From contig CM066919.1 of the NCBI GenBank assembly GCA_033964015.1, forward strand, positions 21,144,146-21,208,145: DNA of 64,000 bases. The letters are read 5' to 3'. Below are positions 38,701 to 49,010 of the stretch, piece after piece. A program made the position numbers and the translations under genes. Origin of the DNA: Scolanthus callimorphus. Lineage: Eukaryota > Cnidaria > Anthozoa > Actiniaria > Edwardsiidae. The notes under the pieces were generated by a model. That model worked only from the letters and a program-made list of their open reading frames with translations, ran no database searches and was not told the origin of the DNA. The first letter of the stretch is position 1, and every line of letters begins with the position of its first letter.

Positions 38701-40186
38701 AGTGGAAAGAAGTATATTATCCCACTGAATTTGTCTGAAAGAGAGTGAAATGCTTGCAGTGTACACACTCTGAAAATTAGAGATTAAATTTCCCCTAGAC
38801 CCTCAGAAGATTTTTTTTTCTCTGACCTTGGGAAAATCCGTATAGGGAAAACTGTGACCAAGGGCTGGAAAATGTTGACCGAGGCCGGACCTACATTTTG
38901 TAGTTGCCCTGATTGCAGTTTTTCAAATCTAATGCAATGCTCAATGCTTTCCTAGCATAGTTTGGGGCCATTATGGGTGTCATTTCTGACTAACCACCAT
39001 GGGGTAGGGCATAACTCCTAAGAGAGATAGCCTTCCAATGAGGGGAAAATGTTTAGTCCCTGTTCAGACATGAGGATGGATAGCTCGGGGAGTAGGGTAA
39101 TCCCACCTTACTGACTTGATACCCCTGTCCATGTACGGCCTCGTGTAAATGGGGGAAGGATGGCAGGCACATATATGTACACCACTCCTGGAAACCATAC
39201 TTAAATTTTTATCATTGAGTGATTTTGAGGATTGAATTTCTATTCCAAATTATTTTGTGTACCACAAAGCCTGTTTTTGAAGCCAACATTCTTATTTGGT
39301 CATTTTTTCCATGCATGGTATTAATCAAGAAAGGTTTGAAATGAGATTGGTAAAATACCTTTTGTATTTGGCTCTTTCAATCATCAAAGTAGTAATTCAA
39401 AAGAATGGAAAAAACCCATGGATTATAAATTTATTCAATTATCATTCATTTCCACTCCCAGGCATTGGAAAACTAACTTTACCCACATAAACACTTCAAC
39501 ACCTTCTACCTCTATGTCCGGGCCCCAATGGGCTCTACCATCAAAATTTGTACCCCCCAGGTTGAGGACATACTAAATGCTATTACCCCAAAGAATTCTT
39601 TAGTTCATGTGCTGACCCTGAAGAATTCTTTTATTTTCTTGAAAAAATTCTTAGCAGTCACCCCAAGAATTCCTTGACCCCGAAGAATTCTTTAATCCTT
39701 ATCACTGCTACCCCCAAGAATTCTTTCAACCTTCAAGCTCCTACCCCTGAAGAATTCCTTGGTCCTCAACCGGGAGGTTAAGGTCAAGGTTGTGAATGCA
39801 TTACCTAGAAATACCAGTTCAATCAGTGCACAGTTTCTGTGTGGTTGACGAGGTAATAATCTCCGCAAAATAACTTCTGGTCGCCAAGAATCACTGCCAT
39901 TTCCTTCTAAATCAGATTTCCCTAATTCTTCCAAGAAATCCTCCCACTTAAACAAGCCAGTATCTGACCGTTGTCCATGAGCCATAACTTTGTCCAACAG
40001 CGCAACACGCTTCTCTTTCGACACAAACACGCGTTTTACCAACAAACTGCCGTTGAGTCTTCGATTCACTACGTGAGGTTTGTCTATCCAAACTTGTATA
40101 GCGTCAAGGAAACTTTCTCGAGAACAAGGTGTTGCGATTTCAGTGGTTTCTTTCCACATGTTTTCTTCTGCAGTTTCGTCCGCCAT
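29696..40186 (-). CDS. TRMT44: tRNA (uracil-2'-O-)-methyltransferase, one base missing in exon 9
   Basis: TRMT44 (METTL19 family) uses S-adenosylmethionine to methylate the ribose of a uridine in certain tRNAs in the cytoplasm. Thirteen minus-strand exons were placed: 40186-39805, 38767-38581, 38302-38074, 37582-37514, 37385-37278, 37098-37027, 36925-36896, 33236-33172, 32088-32029, 31469-31347, 31058-30545, 30229-30113 and 29928-29696. The total is about 729 residues (human about 757). The SAM motif QSFVDIGCGNGLLVH is near residue 307, followed by GIDVRKRKIW, DWLIGNHSDELTPW, FVLPCC, CGFEVEEDVLRIPSTKR and ECGGIQTLLRN. A CCCH-type zinc finger (CWFHLNHPDGC...CAYAH) lies near the C-terminus. Exon 7 is only 30 nt. 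Exon 9 needs one more base in the A run 32046-32049 (T on the coding strand) to keep frame into exon 10. The 1-2 junction uses a CAGAG acceptor and is less certain. Confidence 0.94.
32705..33072. mobile_element. Palindromic element with internal short repeats
   Basis: The ends 'atggctgattgcatttttaa' and 'ttaaaaatgcaatcagccaa' are reverse complements. The interior repeats 'cccctcccctggaatttcca' at least six times with variation. It lies between TRMT44 exons 8 and 9. No ORF of its own. Confidence 0.9.
33237..35606. other. Left part of TRMT44 intron 7
   Basis: Positions 33715-33825 form an inverted repeat ('ccgtatagggaaaaactgtg' against 'cacagtttttccctatatat') related to 38838-38880. A plus-strand open frame 33298-33504 contains IISGTREIVRGVRPPNVQ followed by a CAG|GTAACA donor; it could be an upstream exon of the nested plus-strand gene but no link was shown. 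Otherwise nothing recognised. Confidence 0.4.
35607..36224. mobile_element. Inverted-repeat element interrupted by another element
   Basis: The left end 'ttagcctgcgaaagctgaca' pairs with the right end 'tgtcagctttcacaggctaa'. Inner arms also match: 'catactgatgacgt' near 35700 with 'acgtcatcagtatgg' near 35875. The right arm is split by the element at 35946-36194. Non-coding. Confidence 0.88.
35946..36194. mobile_element. Inner MITE nested in the outer inverted repeat
   Basis: The ends 'ccggcttttcactagtgaa' and 'ttcactagtgaaaagccgg' are exact reverse complements. The interior has purine-rich 'ggagacggagacg' on the left and 'cgtctccgtctcc' on the right. Confidence 0.9.
36262..36782 (+). CDS. 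Terminal exon of an unknown lectin-like protein, nested in a TRMT44 intron
   Basis: A 'gtttctag' acceptor at 36254-36261 leads into about 173 open codons ending in TAA at 36780-36782. The reading GGWTFVKNIKPYV at its start resembles the GGWT start of fibrinogen-like and intelectin-like lectin domains. Later blocks are QVRWRCYKAAINRTFHI, VVDYLVRQPAGAGLPKACGS, VPDDSSEL...HCEQWG and ERYTCDNGG. The cysteines in the last two blocks suggest an extracellular fold. It lies on the strand opposite to TRMT44, inside intron 7, 110 bases from its 30-nt exon 7. No upstream exon was secured, so it may be a nested gene or a captured or retained fragment. I cannot name the family with confidence. Confidence 0.55.
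37836..38051. mobile_element. Palindromic MITE in TRMT44 intron 3
   Basis: The ends 'gtgcaattccaggaaaaatc' and 'gatttttttctggaattgca' pair, followed by 'cataccccca' and 'tgggggtatg'. The right end is 22 bases from exon 3. Confidence 0.9.
38768..39804. repeat. TRMT44 intron 1
   Basis: Holds a copy of the 'ccgtatagggaaaactgtga' repeat at 38838 and a 39580-39765 array of 'cccaaagaattctt'-type repeats. No exon seen. Confidence 0.5.
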
Positions 40187-40727
40187 TTTGAATTGTACAC
40201 AAATAACGCGGGCTCACAACAAAGAAAAAGGCAGCAATTATTGTGGGCACCCTGTGGTAAGAAGGTCTTTTTTCCCTCGCCTAAAGTCGCGTAACAAGTT
40301 CAAACAAGCTTAGAAAAATTCAAAGAATCTTACTGCGTTATTTTTTCTACGAATTTACTTCATGACTATTAATTTCTCTGTGTTTTGGACGCGATTTTTT
40401 TTTGGCGGGAAACCTTTGGGATCCAGTCCTTCCGGAAGTAGCGCCTGGCAGTTTTCGACAATTCATAACTGTTCATTTTCATCGTGATTTATTTCTTGCT
40501 CGAGCGAGCGCAGCGAGCGAGAGCAACTCTAATTTCGTACCAGTTTACAAGTTCGTACCAGTTTACAAATGTACCGTACTCACGAGCTCTCCATTATCTC
40601 TCTTTGATTCTTTTCGTACCAGTTTGTACCGTACTCACGAGCTCGCCATTATCCCTCTTTGATTCTCGCGCATGCGCAGTACGATGATATGTGAGACGGA
40701 ATAGATTTTGGGCGGGCTGGCGGCAAC
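40187..40727. promoter_or_regulatory. Candidate divergent promoter between TRMT44 and a plus-strand exon
   Basis: TRMT44 begins at 40186 on the minus strand with the start codon inside 'caaaatggcgga' (YY1-like when read on that strand). On the other side, 'gcgcatgcgcagt' (NRF1-like palindrome) lies at 40669-40681, 47 bases before the plus-strand ATG at 40728. A 'cgagcgagcgcagcgagcga' palindrome is at 40501-40520, and 'cgtaccagtttacaa'/'cgtactcacgagctc' are duplicated around 40537-40650. Head-to-head spacing of 541 bp fits a shared promoter; activity is inferred. Confidence 0.5.
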
Positions 40728-40899
40728 ATGCCACAGGGTACCCGTTTGATTGCATGCAAAAGTAGCCTGTTACCAGGTCCTGTCGGCCACGCAGTTTGGT
40801 ATACCATAATTTGGTTTCTCGACGAAGCGTGTTCTGCTGCTATTTCACAACACTCAACAGAAGTGAAGCGACGTGTTTGTGGAAATTTCTGGGAATTCG
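40728..40899 (+). CDS. Candidate first exon of an unidentified gene
   Basis: ATG (context 'caacatgcc') opens 57 codons, MPQGTRLIACKSSLLPGPVG onward, ending ...VCGNFWEF, at a strong donor G|GTAAGT (40899/40900). The reading looks protein-like, with VGHAVWYTIIWFLDEAC as a hydrophobic core, but I do not recognise it. The expected next exon was not found: the Helitron begins almost at once, so the gene may be interrupted or continue far downstream. The exon does not resemble the N-terminus of RAD51D, the next plus-strand gene. Confidence 0.4.
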
Positions 40900-42981
40900 G
40901 TAAGTATAAACGTTATGAATCACTTTAGTTCTATTCTTGAAAGCTATCACAGCTTTCAAAGCATGTTATTCACTGGTATGAGATCATTTTCACAGCAGAT
41001 TTCTCGACGACTAATAAGACGATTTGCGAGTCCGACGGTGGCCATCGAACACAACACGTTTGGTTTTACCAAATCTCCCCATATTTTGGGGGTTGCCTGC
41101 AATAATCAGGTCTCCTCCGACTTGGAGGGATTATTATCCCCGGTGTGGGATTGTCAAACTGACCCAATGCCTATGAAGGCGGGTAATCAAATCAACCCAA
41201 TGCCTATTACGGCGGGTATACAAACTAACCCTTCGCCTCTGGACTGGTGGCGCATGGGATCAAATGAACAGTCCAAACCCCATAGCCTGATGGCTGTATG
41301 GCTTTGGGTAAAAAATCAGCCTACAATACTATACAATCTAACCCTTCGCCTATGGACTGTGTGGCGTATGGGATCAAATGAACAGTCCAAAACCCATTGT
41401 CTGATGGCTGTATGGCTTTGGGTAAAGAACCAGCCAAGCAAAATAACTCAATGCCTAACATGGCATAATGATAAACCCGACATGGGTGCAAACCAGTCAT
41501 TATACTGCAGTAACAATGAGCTTTACACAACATTGTCAACTGACACTACCAGTGAAAACACTACTTTGAAAGCTGTGATGACCTCATACTCAGGTAGTTC
41601 TGTACTTTTATGTGATGAAACTGTTAATCATACAGAAGGAAATATCAATAATAGTATGCAGAGTTATTTCAGGAGCTCTGTTAGAAAACGTACTAAAGAT
41701 TTCAAGAGACAAAAGAGGGGCCGTGAGCCATCTAGATTTCCAGAGAAAAAAATTATGCAACTGTTAGGCAAGAGAAAACTAAGAAAGAAGCTGAAACTTC
41801 TGATCAAAAAAGAGGTCCCTAATTCATCCAAGCTTTACATTATTGCCAGTAATTACAAACACTGTTTTGCAGCTTTTAGCAAAAGAAATGTGAACTTTTT
41901 CAGTTACTTTTGTTACATTACAAGGACTAAGACTTTGTGTAAAAGAAATTCAAAGAAGTATTTCTGTCCTAACAATGATATATTGAGCCAAACCTTATAT
42001 TGTGGTTCACAGACTTTAAGAGGAGGTATGTACTGTAATAGTGCAAGCAATCAAATTATTACACCATGGAATATGCTAGACCAAAAGCTAGCATTGATTG
42101 GTTTAATGCCTTTTGACGTAGGTGGTGATGGCTCCTGCTTTTTTCGAGCTTTTTCACATCAGCATTTTGGCGAACCTGAACAGCACCATGAAATACGCAT
42201 GGCTGGAATTAATCACTTGAATAACTATCCAGAGCTGTATGTAGAAAGTTTAGGAGATGATTCATGGCAAAATTACATAATGGAAATGTCTCAACCACAG
42301 ACATGGTGTGATAACATTATTATACAAGCTGTAGCTAATTCATTCAACTGTGTTATTCATATAACTGACTCTGCTGAAGGGTCACCAGCAAAGATTATTG
42401 CTCCTGTTACAGATGTTCCAAATGCAGATAGAACTGCAGTTTTCTTAGGATACATAAATGGGTTACATTATGTCTCGGCTGTACAAAGTGACAATAGAGC
42501 CAAGAAAAACACATTTCGATGTTTAAAGGCTAGACTTTTAGAGACAAAAGATGCTAGGGAATTACGATTGTCAAGAAAAAGGGCATACAGAATATTAAAA
42601 AATGCCTGTGATTCTCCGGAAGCCAGGGAAGAGAAACTGGCAAAGAAAAGAGAATATGACAAAATAAAAAGATCTGTTCTGTCGCCAGATGCCAGGGAAG
42701 AGAAACTGGCAAAGAAAAGAGAATATAGATCTTGTGAGTCTCCAGAGGCCAGGGCAAAAAGACTGGCAAAGAGAAGGGAACAATATCAGGCTAAGAAAAT
42801 GGCAAATAAAGAACAAAATACTCAGACGCATGAAACCAGTGTCGATGGTAATAATCAAACAGACTTGAATGTGGCTAATAATTATTCTCAGCCAAAAAAC
42901 ATGAAAGGGTGTACAAATCACACTAATATAGATAAATATCACAGAGAACATTTGCATCTGACCCCCAGCAAATTTACTTAA
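40873..42981 (+). CDS. Helitron polyprotein, N-terminal part with OTU protease
   Basis: Open for about 700 codons; the true start is probably a later Met (for example 40915 or 40963), as the first codons overlap the candidate host exon. The N-terminal 200 residues contain a doubled block ([10 protein letters not shown]...[12 protein letters not shown]). Residues about 410-535 form an OTU cysteine protease: Asp and Cys in [14 protein letters not shown], His in [10 protein letters not shown]. Then come three basic repeats of the form [15 protein letters not shown]. The frame ends at TAA 42979-42981, but the next frame is already open from 42936. One added C in the run 42962-42966 would fuse the two frames and give ...[17 protein letters not shown].... 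Such OTU domains are typical of animal Helitron2/Helentron proteins. Confidence 0.93.
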   Translation: MFVEISGNSVSINVMNHFSSILESYHSFQSMLFTGMRSFSQQISRRLIRRFASPTVAIEHNTFGFTKSPHILGVACNNQVSSDLEGLLSPVWDCQTDPMPMKAGNQINPMPITAGIQTNPSPLDWWRMGSNEQSKPHSLMAVWLWVKNQPTILYNLTLRLWTVWRMGSNEQSKTHCLMAVWLWVKNQPSKITQCLTWHNDKPDMGANQSLYCSNNELYTTLSTDTTSENTTLKAVMTSYSGSSVLLCDETVNHTEGNINNSMQSYFRSSVRKRTKDFKRQKRGREPSRFPEKKIMQLLGKRKLRKKLKLLIKKEVPNSSKLYIIASNYKHCFAAFSKRNVNFFSYFCYITRTKTLCKRNSKKYFCPNNDILSQTLYCGSQTLRGGMYCNSASNQIITPWNMLDQKLALIGLMPFDVGGDGSCFFRAFSHQHFGEPEQHHEIRMAGINHLNNYPELYVESLGDDSWQNYIMEMSQPQTWCDNIIIQAVANSFNCVIHITDSAEGSPAKIIAPVTDVPNADRTAVFLGYINGLHYVSAVQSDNRAKKNTFRCLKARLLETKDARELRLSRKRAYRILKNACDSPEAREEKLAKKREYDKIKRSVLSPDAREEKLAKKREYRSCESPEARAKRLAKRREQYQAKKMANKEQNTQTHETSVDGNNQTDLNVANNYSQPKNMKGCTNHTNIDKYHREHLHLTPSKFT

Positions 42982-45900
42982 ACAGATTTAACTCAGCATT
43001 AGATGGTCCTTTGCATGAACAACCTTGGGCAAAATTAAACATGAGGAACTTCCATAAATCTCTTGAATACTGTATGAATCAGTGTGTAATTTGCAAAGAG
43101 GTGTGGCCATTGAAAGGATTGTTGAAACCATCTGATTCCTATAATTGTTTACGTTGTGCAAGAGATAAGCAAATACCGAAGGCATTTTCTGTTGAAAATT
43201 CAATGGTCCCTAGCCCAGTGCCACAAGAGTTACAAGGATTAACTCAAACTGAGGAAATGTTGATTGCTCGTGCATTGCCTATAATGCGGATATATATTAA
43301 ACCTGGTGGTCAAAGAGGTTATTCTGGCCATTGTATAAACTTGCCACAAAATGTAAAAGAACTTGCATCCACTTTGCCAAGATATCCTAAGGATTTATCT
43401 GTGATTATAGTGAAAGTCAAAGGAAAAGACAACACATTTAAAGATGTCAATGTAAGAAAGCAAAAAGTACATTATGCTCTTCTCTGGCTTATACAGAATA
43501 ATCCACATTATGCAGATGTAAACATTGATAGCAATGCTTTGAATTGCTTACCAGATAATGGTATTCCCTCTAGCCTTTTGACTGTTGAGTCTGATAATGA
43601 AATTTTAATAGAAGAAACAAATGAGCCAGACCTGGGCCCAAGTGGAGAAAATGTAGATGATATTGTATATGACAAATCAACAGAAATGAGTACCTTTTTA
43701 CCAGTTGGTCAACAGCAACAGCAAGAATTGGAAGCAATTAAGAATCAACTCTCTGCAGACAAACCTATGAATTGGCCTTCTAATGATGATGCCCCTATAA
43801 ATGAGTACAATACGCCATTTCTTGCCACCATGGCATTCCCTACATTATTTCCTGATGGGAAGGGTGATCCAACTAATCCATCAGTTGTCAGAGATGTGTC
43901 ACTTCATGAAAGTATCAAACATTTACTAAAATTTGCAGAGGCCAATTGTGGTCAGTGGAATTATCGCTTTGCTAGCCACCCAAGGTTTTCATACTGGGCT
44001 TTTGACATGATTCAGAGAAAGCGTACCTTACAGCAAAGTGGGATATTTTTAAAACAAAATCCAGGCGAGGCACATATGACAATTGATGAGTTACAAGAGA
44101 TGGCCGCTAATAATAACTCAGCAGCATTCATGTCGAAGGTTTCTAGATATGTTGCAAACATTTCTGGCACAAATGCATATTGGCATAAGGTTAGAGAAGA
44201 CCTTAAAGCCATTGTGACCACTGTTGGTACACCAACATTCTTTTTTACATTTTCCGCTGCTGATATGCACTGGCCACAGCTGCATGCTTTATTTGGTGAC
44301 ACTGCCAGCACTAGCACAGACAGACGCCAGAATGTTATAAGCAATCCACACATTGTTGATTGGTTTTTCACTCAGCGACTAGACAGCTTTATTAAACACT
44401 GGCTGTACAATACTCTTGATGCTAAGTGGCACTGGTACAGGTTTGAGTACCAAGGTCGGGGTAGTATTCACTGCCATGGTACAGCTAAGCTGAAAAATGA
44501 CCCAGGCTTATGTGAGCTTACTAAGATTGCACTTAAGGGTTTTTTGGCCCAGAAATACAAAGATGAGCATGATCATGATCTTGAAGATGCTACAAGCCTA
44601 GATGAAGAAATAGTTGCTGGTAATAAAGCTGCTGAGACAGCATGTCAGTATGTAGATTGGTTGCTCACCACCATCAATCCTAATCCCCCAGAAGAAGACA
44701 TGTGGGTTAGACCAGAGATACATCCTTGCCAAAAGAATTACAAAGATATTCTACAATATGATATGGACTCAGATTATTGTGATTTACTGAACATGGTTCA
44801 GCGTCACACTCGATGCAGCAGTGGCTATTGTCTAAGAAAACGGAACAATGAGAAGGAATTGAAATGCCGGTTTAATTTCCCTATTGAGCATTGCCCTCAA
44901 ACTAAATTAGTATTTGAACCTGTTCATAGCAAGAGTAATGAAATCCAATACAGAGCAAAGATTATAACTGCAAGAAATGATTCCCGTTTAAATAGCAATC
45001 AACAGCTCCAATTACAAACCTGGCGAGCAAACTGTGATATCCAAGTAGTTATTGACCACTATGCATGTGTGGAATACCTCACCAAATATGCAGCTAAAGG
45101 TGAGCCCCGTTCACCATTGTTAAAAACAGCATTTAATACAATTGTTAATAGTGCAGCAAATAATAGCAGTCCTCATAGAGCCATCAAAAAGGTGATCATG
45201 AAAACACTTGGTGAAAGAGATTATGCTGCACAAGAGATAATGCATCACCTGCTTTCCTTGAAATTTCACAGTTCATCATTCAATGTCATACCTGTTAGTT
45301 TAAATGGGTCTCGCAAGTTGAAAAAAACATCTATTGACAAAGCTCAGGTTTGCTCAGAGAATTCCCTTCTAGATGTTTATGCTAATCGAGTTGATTATGA
45401 CAAATCACCAGAAATAAATAACCTAAATTTTGTAGAATTTGCAACCAAGTACAAAGTTGTAAATAAGAAGCTCACTAAACAGCCTGATAATGTAATACCA
45501 AGGGTTTTCCCTACATACTCCTCAAATCCAAAAGGGCCAAATTTCTCACTTTATTGTAAATATCAGTTAATAAGATACAAGCCTTGGAAAATATCACAAG
45601 ATAATGCATGGGATAATTTAGAACCATCAAATGAGAATTTCATTGAAAAATGGCATGAATTCCTTGAAACATCATATGCACAAAAAAATGTACCAGATTG
45701 GTTTGACAAACTTCAAGAAGTTATCAAAAGCCAACAAGATATAGACGATGAAAGTGATAATTTAGAACCCAACACAAATATCCGAGAGGAATGGATGATC
45801 TTATGTGACCTTCACACACCATTTCAAAAGTCCCATGATGGTTTAGAGGTAGATTATGACTGGCACCAAGACAGAAGCCATTATACTGAACAACAGATTG

Positions 45901-47480
45901 GTGAAATGCCAACCTGGGTCAAAGTGAAAAAGGAACAGAGCATATCAAATGCTCAGCCAAATTATGAAACTGTTGACACTGCTACATTTAGTGAAATGCA
46001 AGACATGGCATATAATATCATAAAGTCCCATTCTGAGGATTTTTCAAACAACAAGGAATCTCTATGCCTTATTTTAAATGGAGTAGCTGGAACTGGAAAA
46101 AGCTATCTCATTAATGCTGTTCGTGCACTTTTAAAACACAAGTGTGCAGTAACTGCTACAACTGGCAAAGCCTCATTTAACATACAAGGAGTTACTATCC
46201 ATTCCCTGTTAAAACTTCCTGTTGGACCAAGAGGCAATAAAGACCTTGCAGGACAAAGCTTGAGCAGATTGCAAGAAACTCTTAAGGGTAAAGAGTACAT
46301 AATCATTGATGAGTACTCAATGTTAGGCCAAGTTATGTTTGGTTGGATAGACAAACGTTGTAAACAGGTTACAGGTCATTACGATCAGCCCTTTGGAGGA
46401 TTTTCAATAATTTTGACAGGAGATCCTGGTCAGTTACCACCTGTAGGTGACAAGCCTCTTTACCATGCTAAGCCAAGTAATAGTATTGGCGAACAGGGTT
46501 ATCTTGCATACAGAATGTTTGATAAAGTTGTTAAACTCACTGTCAATCAGCGTGTTCAGGGCTCTGACCCAGATCAAGTGAAATTCCGTGATTTACTTTC
46601 ACGGTTGCGCAAAGGTGAATCAACTGTTGATGACTGGAACTTGCTGTTAACCCGCCAACCAGTAAAACTCCCACACTTAGAGGAGTTTGAAAATGCAACA
46701 AGGTTGTTCTACAGTAATGACGAAGTTGGTAATTACAATTATGACCAGCTCAAGAAACTTGGAGAAACAATTGCCAATATTAATGCTCGTCATTCCTCAG
46801 CACTGGCAAAAAAAGTTAAACCTGATGAAATGTCCGGCTTAGAACCTTTCATTGTTTTAGCAAAAGGTGCTAAAGTAATGCTAACCATGAATTTATGGCC
46901 TAGTGTTGGTCTGTGTAATGGAGCTACAGGAATTGTGAGAGGTATAATCTATCAGACAGATCACCAGCCTCCTGATTTACCCATTGCAGTAATTATTCAG
47001 TTTGATAACTATAGAGGTCCATCTATAAGCGACACAACTCCATCTTGTGTGCCAATATGCCCTATAACTGTATCAGCTCATTTAGGAGATGGCATTCATG
47101 AAAGGCAGCAGTTGCCTCTTAAACTTGCATGGGCTATAACCATCCATAAAAGCCAAGGCCTGACATTACCCAAAGCCTGGGTTGATATTGGAAAGAAAGA
47201 AACAACTTTTGGTCTTTCATATGTTGGTTTAAGCAGAGTAAAGGCTTTATCTTCTTGTGTTATAGAACCAATGACCTACCAACGTTTATCTGGCTTAAAA
47301 TCAGCACCAAGCTTACAATATCGTCTAGATGAGGAAAAAAGACTTGAAATGATAGCACTAGAAACTTGCAGTGCATTTAATAGTATATAGAATCAATTAG
47401 CAAAGGACTATCAATATAATCGAGCAGCTAATAGTATAGCTGCTGTAGTACATAGCAGTAATAATGCCGAATAAAATGCC
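40902..47480 (+). mobile_element. Autonomous Helitron (OTU-containing type), termini not fixed
   Basis: Defined by the two long reading frames described next, which together carry OTU protease, Rep (HUH) and PIF1-like helicase regions. An AATAAA follows at 47470-47475. Helitrons leave few clear end signals, and I could not fix the 5' or 3' end. Hairpin-forming candidates are 'cttgaaagct..agctttcaaag' at 40935-40959 and 'agcagcta..tagctgct' at 47424-47445. The bounds given are the coding region plus short margins. Confidence 0.85.
43011..47390 (+). CDS. Helitron Rep/helicase
   Basis: About 1459 codons with no internal stop. The first codon here is TTG, not ATG, and the frame is open and protein-like back to 42936, so this is the continuation of the upstream frame rather than a separate gene. 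In order it shows a cysteine-containing N-terminal block ([19 protein letters not shown]) and a Helitron-like region. The HUH nuclease motif is GRGSIHCHG near residue 487, and the catalytic-tyrosine region [11 protein letters not shown] near 690. The PIF1/RecD-type helicase follows: Walker A GVAGTGKS near 1024, Walker [10 protein letters not shown] near 1098, [10 protein letters not shown] near 1136, [11 protein letters not shown] near 1377 and [11 protein letters not shown] near 1405. The enzyme nicks and unwinds DNA for rolling-circle transposition. All key motifs are intact, so the copy may be recent or active. Confidence 0.97.
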   Translation: MHEQPWAKLNMRNFHKSLEYCMNQCVICKEVWPLKGLLKPSDSYNCLRCARDKQIPKAFSVENSMVPSPVPQELQGLTQTEEMLIARALPIMRIYIKPGGQRGYSGHCINLPQNVKELASTLPRYPKDLSVIIVKVKGKDNTFKDVNVRKQKVHYALLWLIQNNPHYADVNIDSNALNCLPDNGIPSSLLTVESDNEILIEETNEPDLGPSGENVDDIVYDKSTEMSTFLPVGQQQQQELEAIKNQLSADKPMNWPSNDDAPINEYNTPFLATMAFPTLFPDGKGDPTNPSVVRDVSLHESIKHLLKFAEANCGQWNYRFASHPRFSYWAFDMIQRKRTLQQSGIFLKQNPGEAHMTIDELQEMAANNNSAAFMSKVSRYVANISGTNAYWHKVREDLKAIVTTVGTPTFFFTFSAADMHWPQLHALFGDTASTSTDRRQNVISNPHIVDWFFTQRLDSFIKHWLYNTLDAKWHWYRFEYQGRGSIHCHGTAKLKNDPGLCELTKIALKGFLAQKYKDEHDHDLEDATSLDEEIVAGNKAAETACQYVDWLLTTINPNPPEEDMWVRPEIHPCQKNYKDILQYDMDSDYCDLLNMVQRHTRCSSGYCLRKRNNEKELKCRFNFPIEHCPQTKLVFEPVHSKSNEIQYRAKIITARNDSRLNSNQQLQLQTWRANCDIQVVIDHYACVEYLTKYAAKGEPRSPLLKTAFNTIVNSAANNSSPHRAIKKVIMKTLGERDYAAQEIMHHLLSLKFHSSSFNVIPVSLNGSRKLKKTSIDKAQVCSENSLLDVYANRVDYDKSPEINNLNFVEFATKYKVVNKKLTKQPDNVIPRVFPTYSSNPKGPNFSLYCKYQLIRYKPWKISQDNAWDNLEPSNENFIEKWHEFLETSYAQKNVPDWFDKLQEVIKSQQDIDDESDNLEPNTNIREEWMILCDLHTPFQKSHDGLEVDYDWHQDRSHYTEQQIGEMPTWVKVKKEQSISNAQPNYETVDTATFSEMQDMAYNIIKSHSEDFSNNKESLCLILNGVAGTGKSYLINAVRALLKHKCAVTATTGKASFNIQGVTIHSLLKLPVGPRGNKDLAGQSLSRLQETLKGKEYIIIDEYSMLGQVMFGWIDKRCKQVTGHYDQPFGGFSIILTGDPGQLPPVGDKPLYHAKPSNSIGEQGYLAYRMFDKVVKLTVNQRVQGSDPDQVKFRDLLSRLRKGESTVDDWNLLLTRQPVKLPHLEEFENATRLFYSNDEVGNYNYDQLKKLGETIANINARHSSALAKKVKPDEMSGLEPFIVLAKGAKVMLTMNLWPSVGLCNGATGIVRGIIYQTDHQPPDLPIAVIIQFDNYRGPSISDTTPSCVPICPITVSAHLGDGIHERQQLPLKLAWAITIHKSQGLTLPKAWVDIGKKETTFGLSYVGLSRVKALSSCVIEPMTYQRLSGLKSAPSLQYRLDEEKRLEMIALETCSAFNSI

Positions 47481-49010
47481 AGTAGGGAATTTCCCAACAC
47501 TTGTACTATTCACACTTCAATTGCCTGTGGACCAGATTACCAAAATGAGCTATTAAAAGCTATAATCATCCAATCTTTTTTGGTACAGTTGCCACAGCTT
47601 ACATTAAGCTGAATACACTAATTGGGGCAAAAGATGTTCCAAAAATAGCACTGTCGCCGTTATGCAATAATCGTCATTTAAATCCATTGTGTTTGCCCAG
47701 GTAAGTAAACTATAATAATTGTAATTTCCTTTTTTTTTTCTTATTTTAACTTATTTTTTATTCTTCCTTTCTTTTGTAGATCCAGCCTAGTGGCATAATG
47801 AATCATCCGTAACAACATACTCTGCAGTGGTCACAAGTTGAATTTTTCCTATGGTGAATTTTTCCTATGGAAAATGATAACAAGACTGGACATGTATAGT
47901 ACACTGGTGCCCTGTGAGCAAGCAACAAATCAAGGGAATGACACTGTTTATTATCATGGCAGAGAGAGAGAGAAAAAAAAACAGTCACAGGAGGCAAAGT
48001 TAACTGTTACCATTGCTTCCAATCAACATTTACAAATTTGATATGTACAAGAAGTTGTTGTACAATTATGGAACAAGGCGCCACGTTGTTATATTATTAT
48101 GAAAAATTGTGACAGAATTATTTGAATGAAGACAATCAACAGAGGATCTGGAAGCTTTTACAGAGTGTAAAAGACACCAAGCTTTAATTTGTAAGACACC
48201 AGTGTCTATTATTATGGGAATAATTATCTCAAGAACAGAAATGACTGACTTGGTCAAACAATATCTAAAAACTGGTTAAAGAGAGTATCTTATGCATTAC
48301 AAGTTCAAAGAATATTTACTTGGAACAAACTGAATCAAGAAAATGGCCCCACAGCTAGAATATTCTACCAAAACAGGAAACGAAGCTACTGCAATGGAAA
48401 ATCCTGCTTTAGAAATTATATTCACACGAACCTGATTCCAGAAACATACATATACATTGATATTTAACATGCAAGTGTCTACACCCCTCCTATAGTTCGA
48501 TAACTGCAGCAGAAGTCACAGGAGATGTTCACATGTTAATACAAATCACTCTGCAGAAACGTTGCATCAACTGTTTATGTCCAATTGTTACGAGTAAAAT
48601 TCTATGATAAAAGAATACTTTGTTTAACAGACCCAAAGTTCAGTAGTAACAAGAGTGCTTTTTTCTGGACTGTTTGTGAGAACTCTAGAAACATTCCTGA
48701 AGCAGCTACAAATTGTTGATGTTATGGCATCCTTCACTGGCTTCAGATACTAATCAACAACCTGATTATGTATACAGTTGAATGATTTATTAAATTCCAT
48801 GGAATGTTCACAACATTCAGACGACTCAGTTTTTATACACTAGGATGGAAACAAAACACTTTCAAGAGAGAGTACCTTTCCGCTCGAGCACTCACTATCT
48901 CAATAGATACTTCTAGTCTAGAAAATAGATGTAAATTCCAGCTATCGTGTCCATAAAATGTAATTATGGTTTCGTAGTGAGTTTGCTTGAGGCATCTAGG
49001 CAAATCAAAA
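47391..49010. other. Helitron 3' flank and RAD51D upstream region
   Basis: A doubled 'gaatttttcctatggt' lies at 47838-47870. A strong donor-like CAG|GTAAGT is at 47700/47701, ending a 50-codon plus-strand open frame (FFGTVATAYIKLN...), of unknown meaning. No second gene recognised. The RAD51D promoter presumably lies within the last few hundred bases. Confidence 0.4.
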
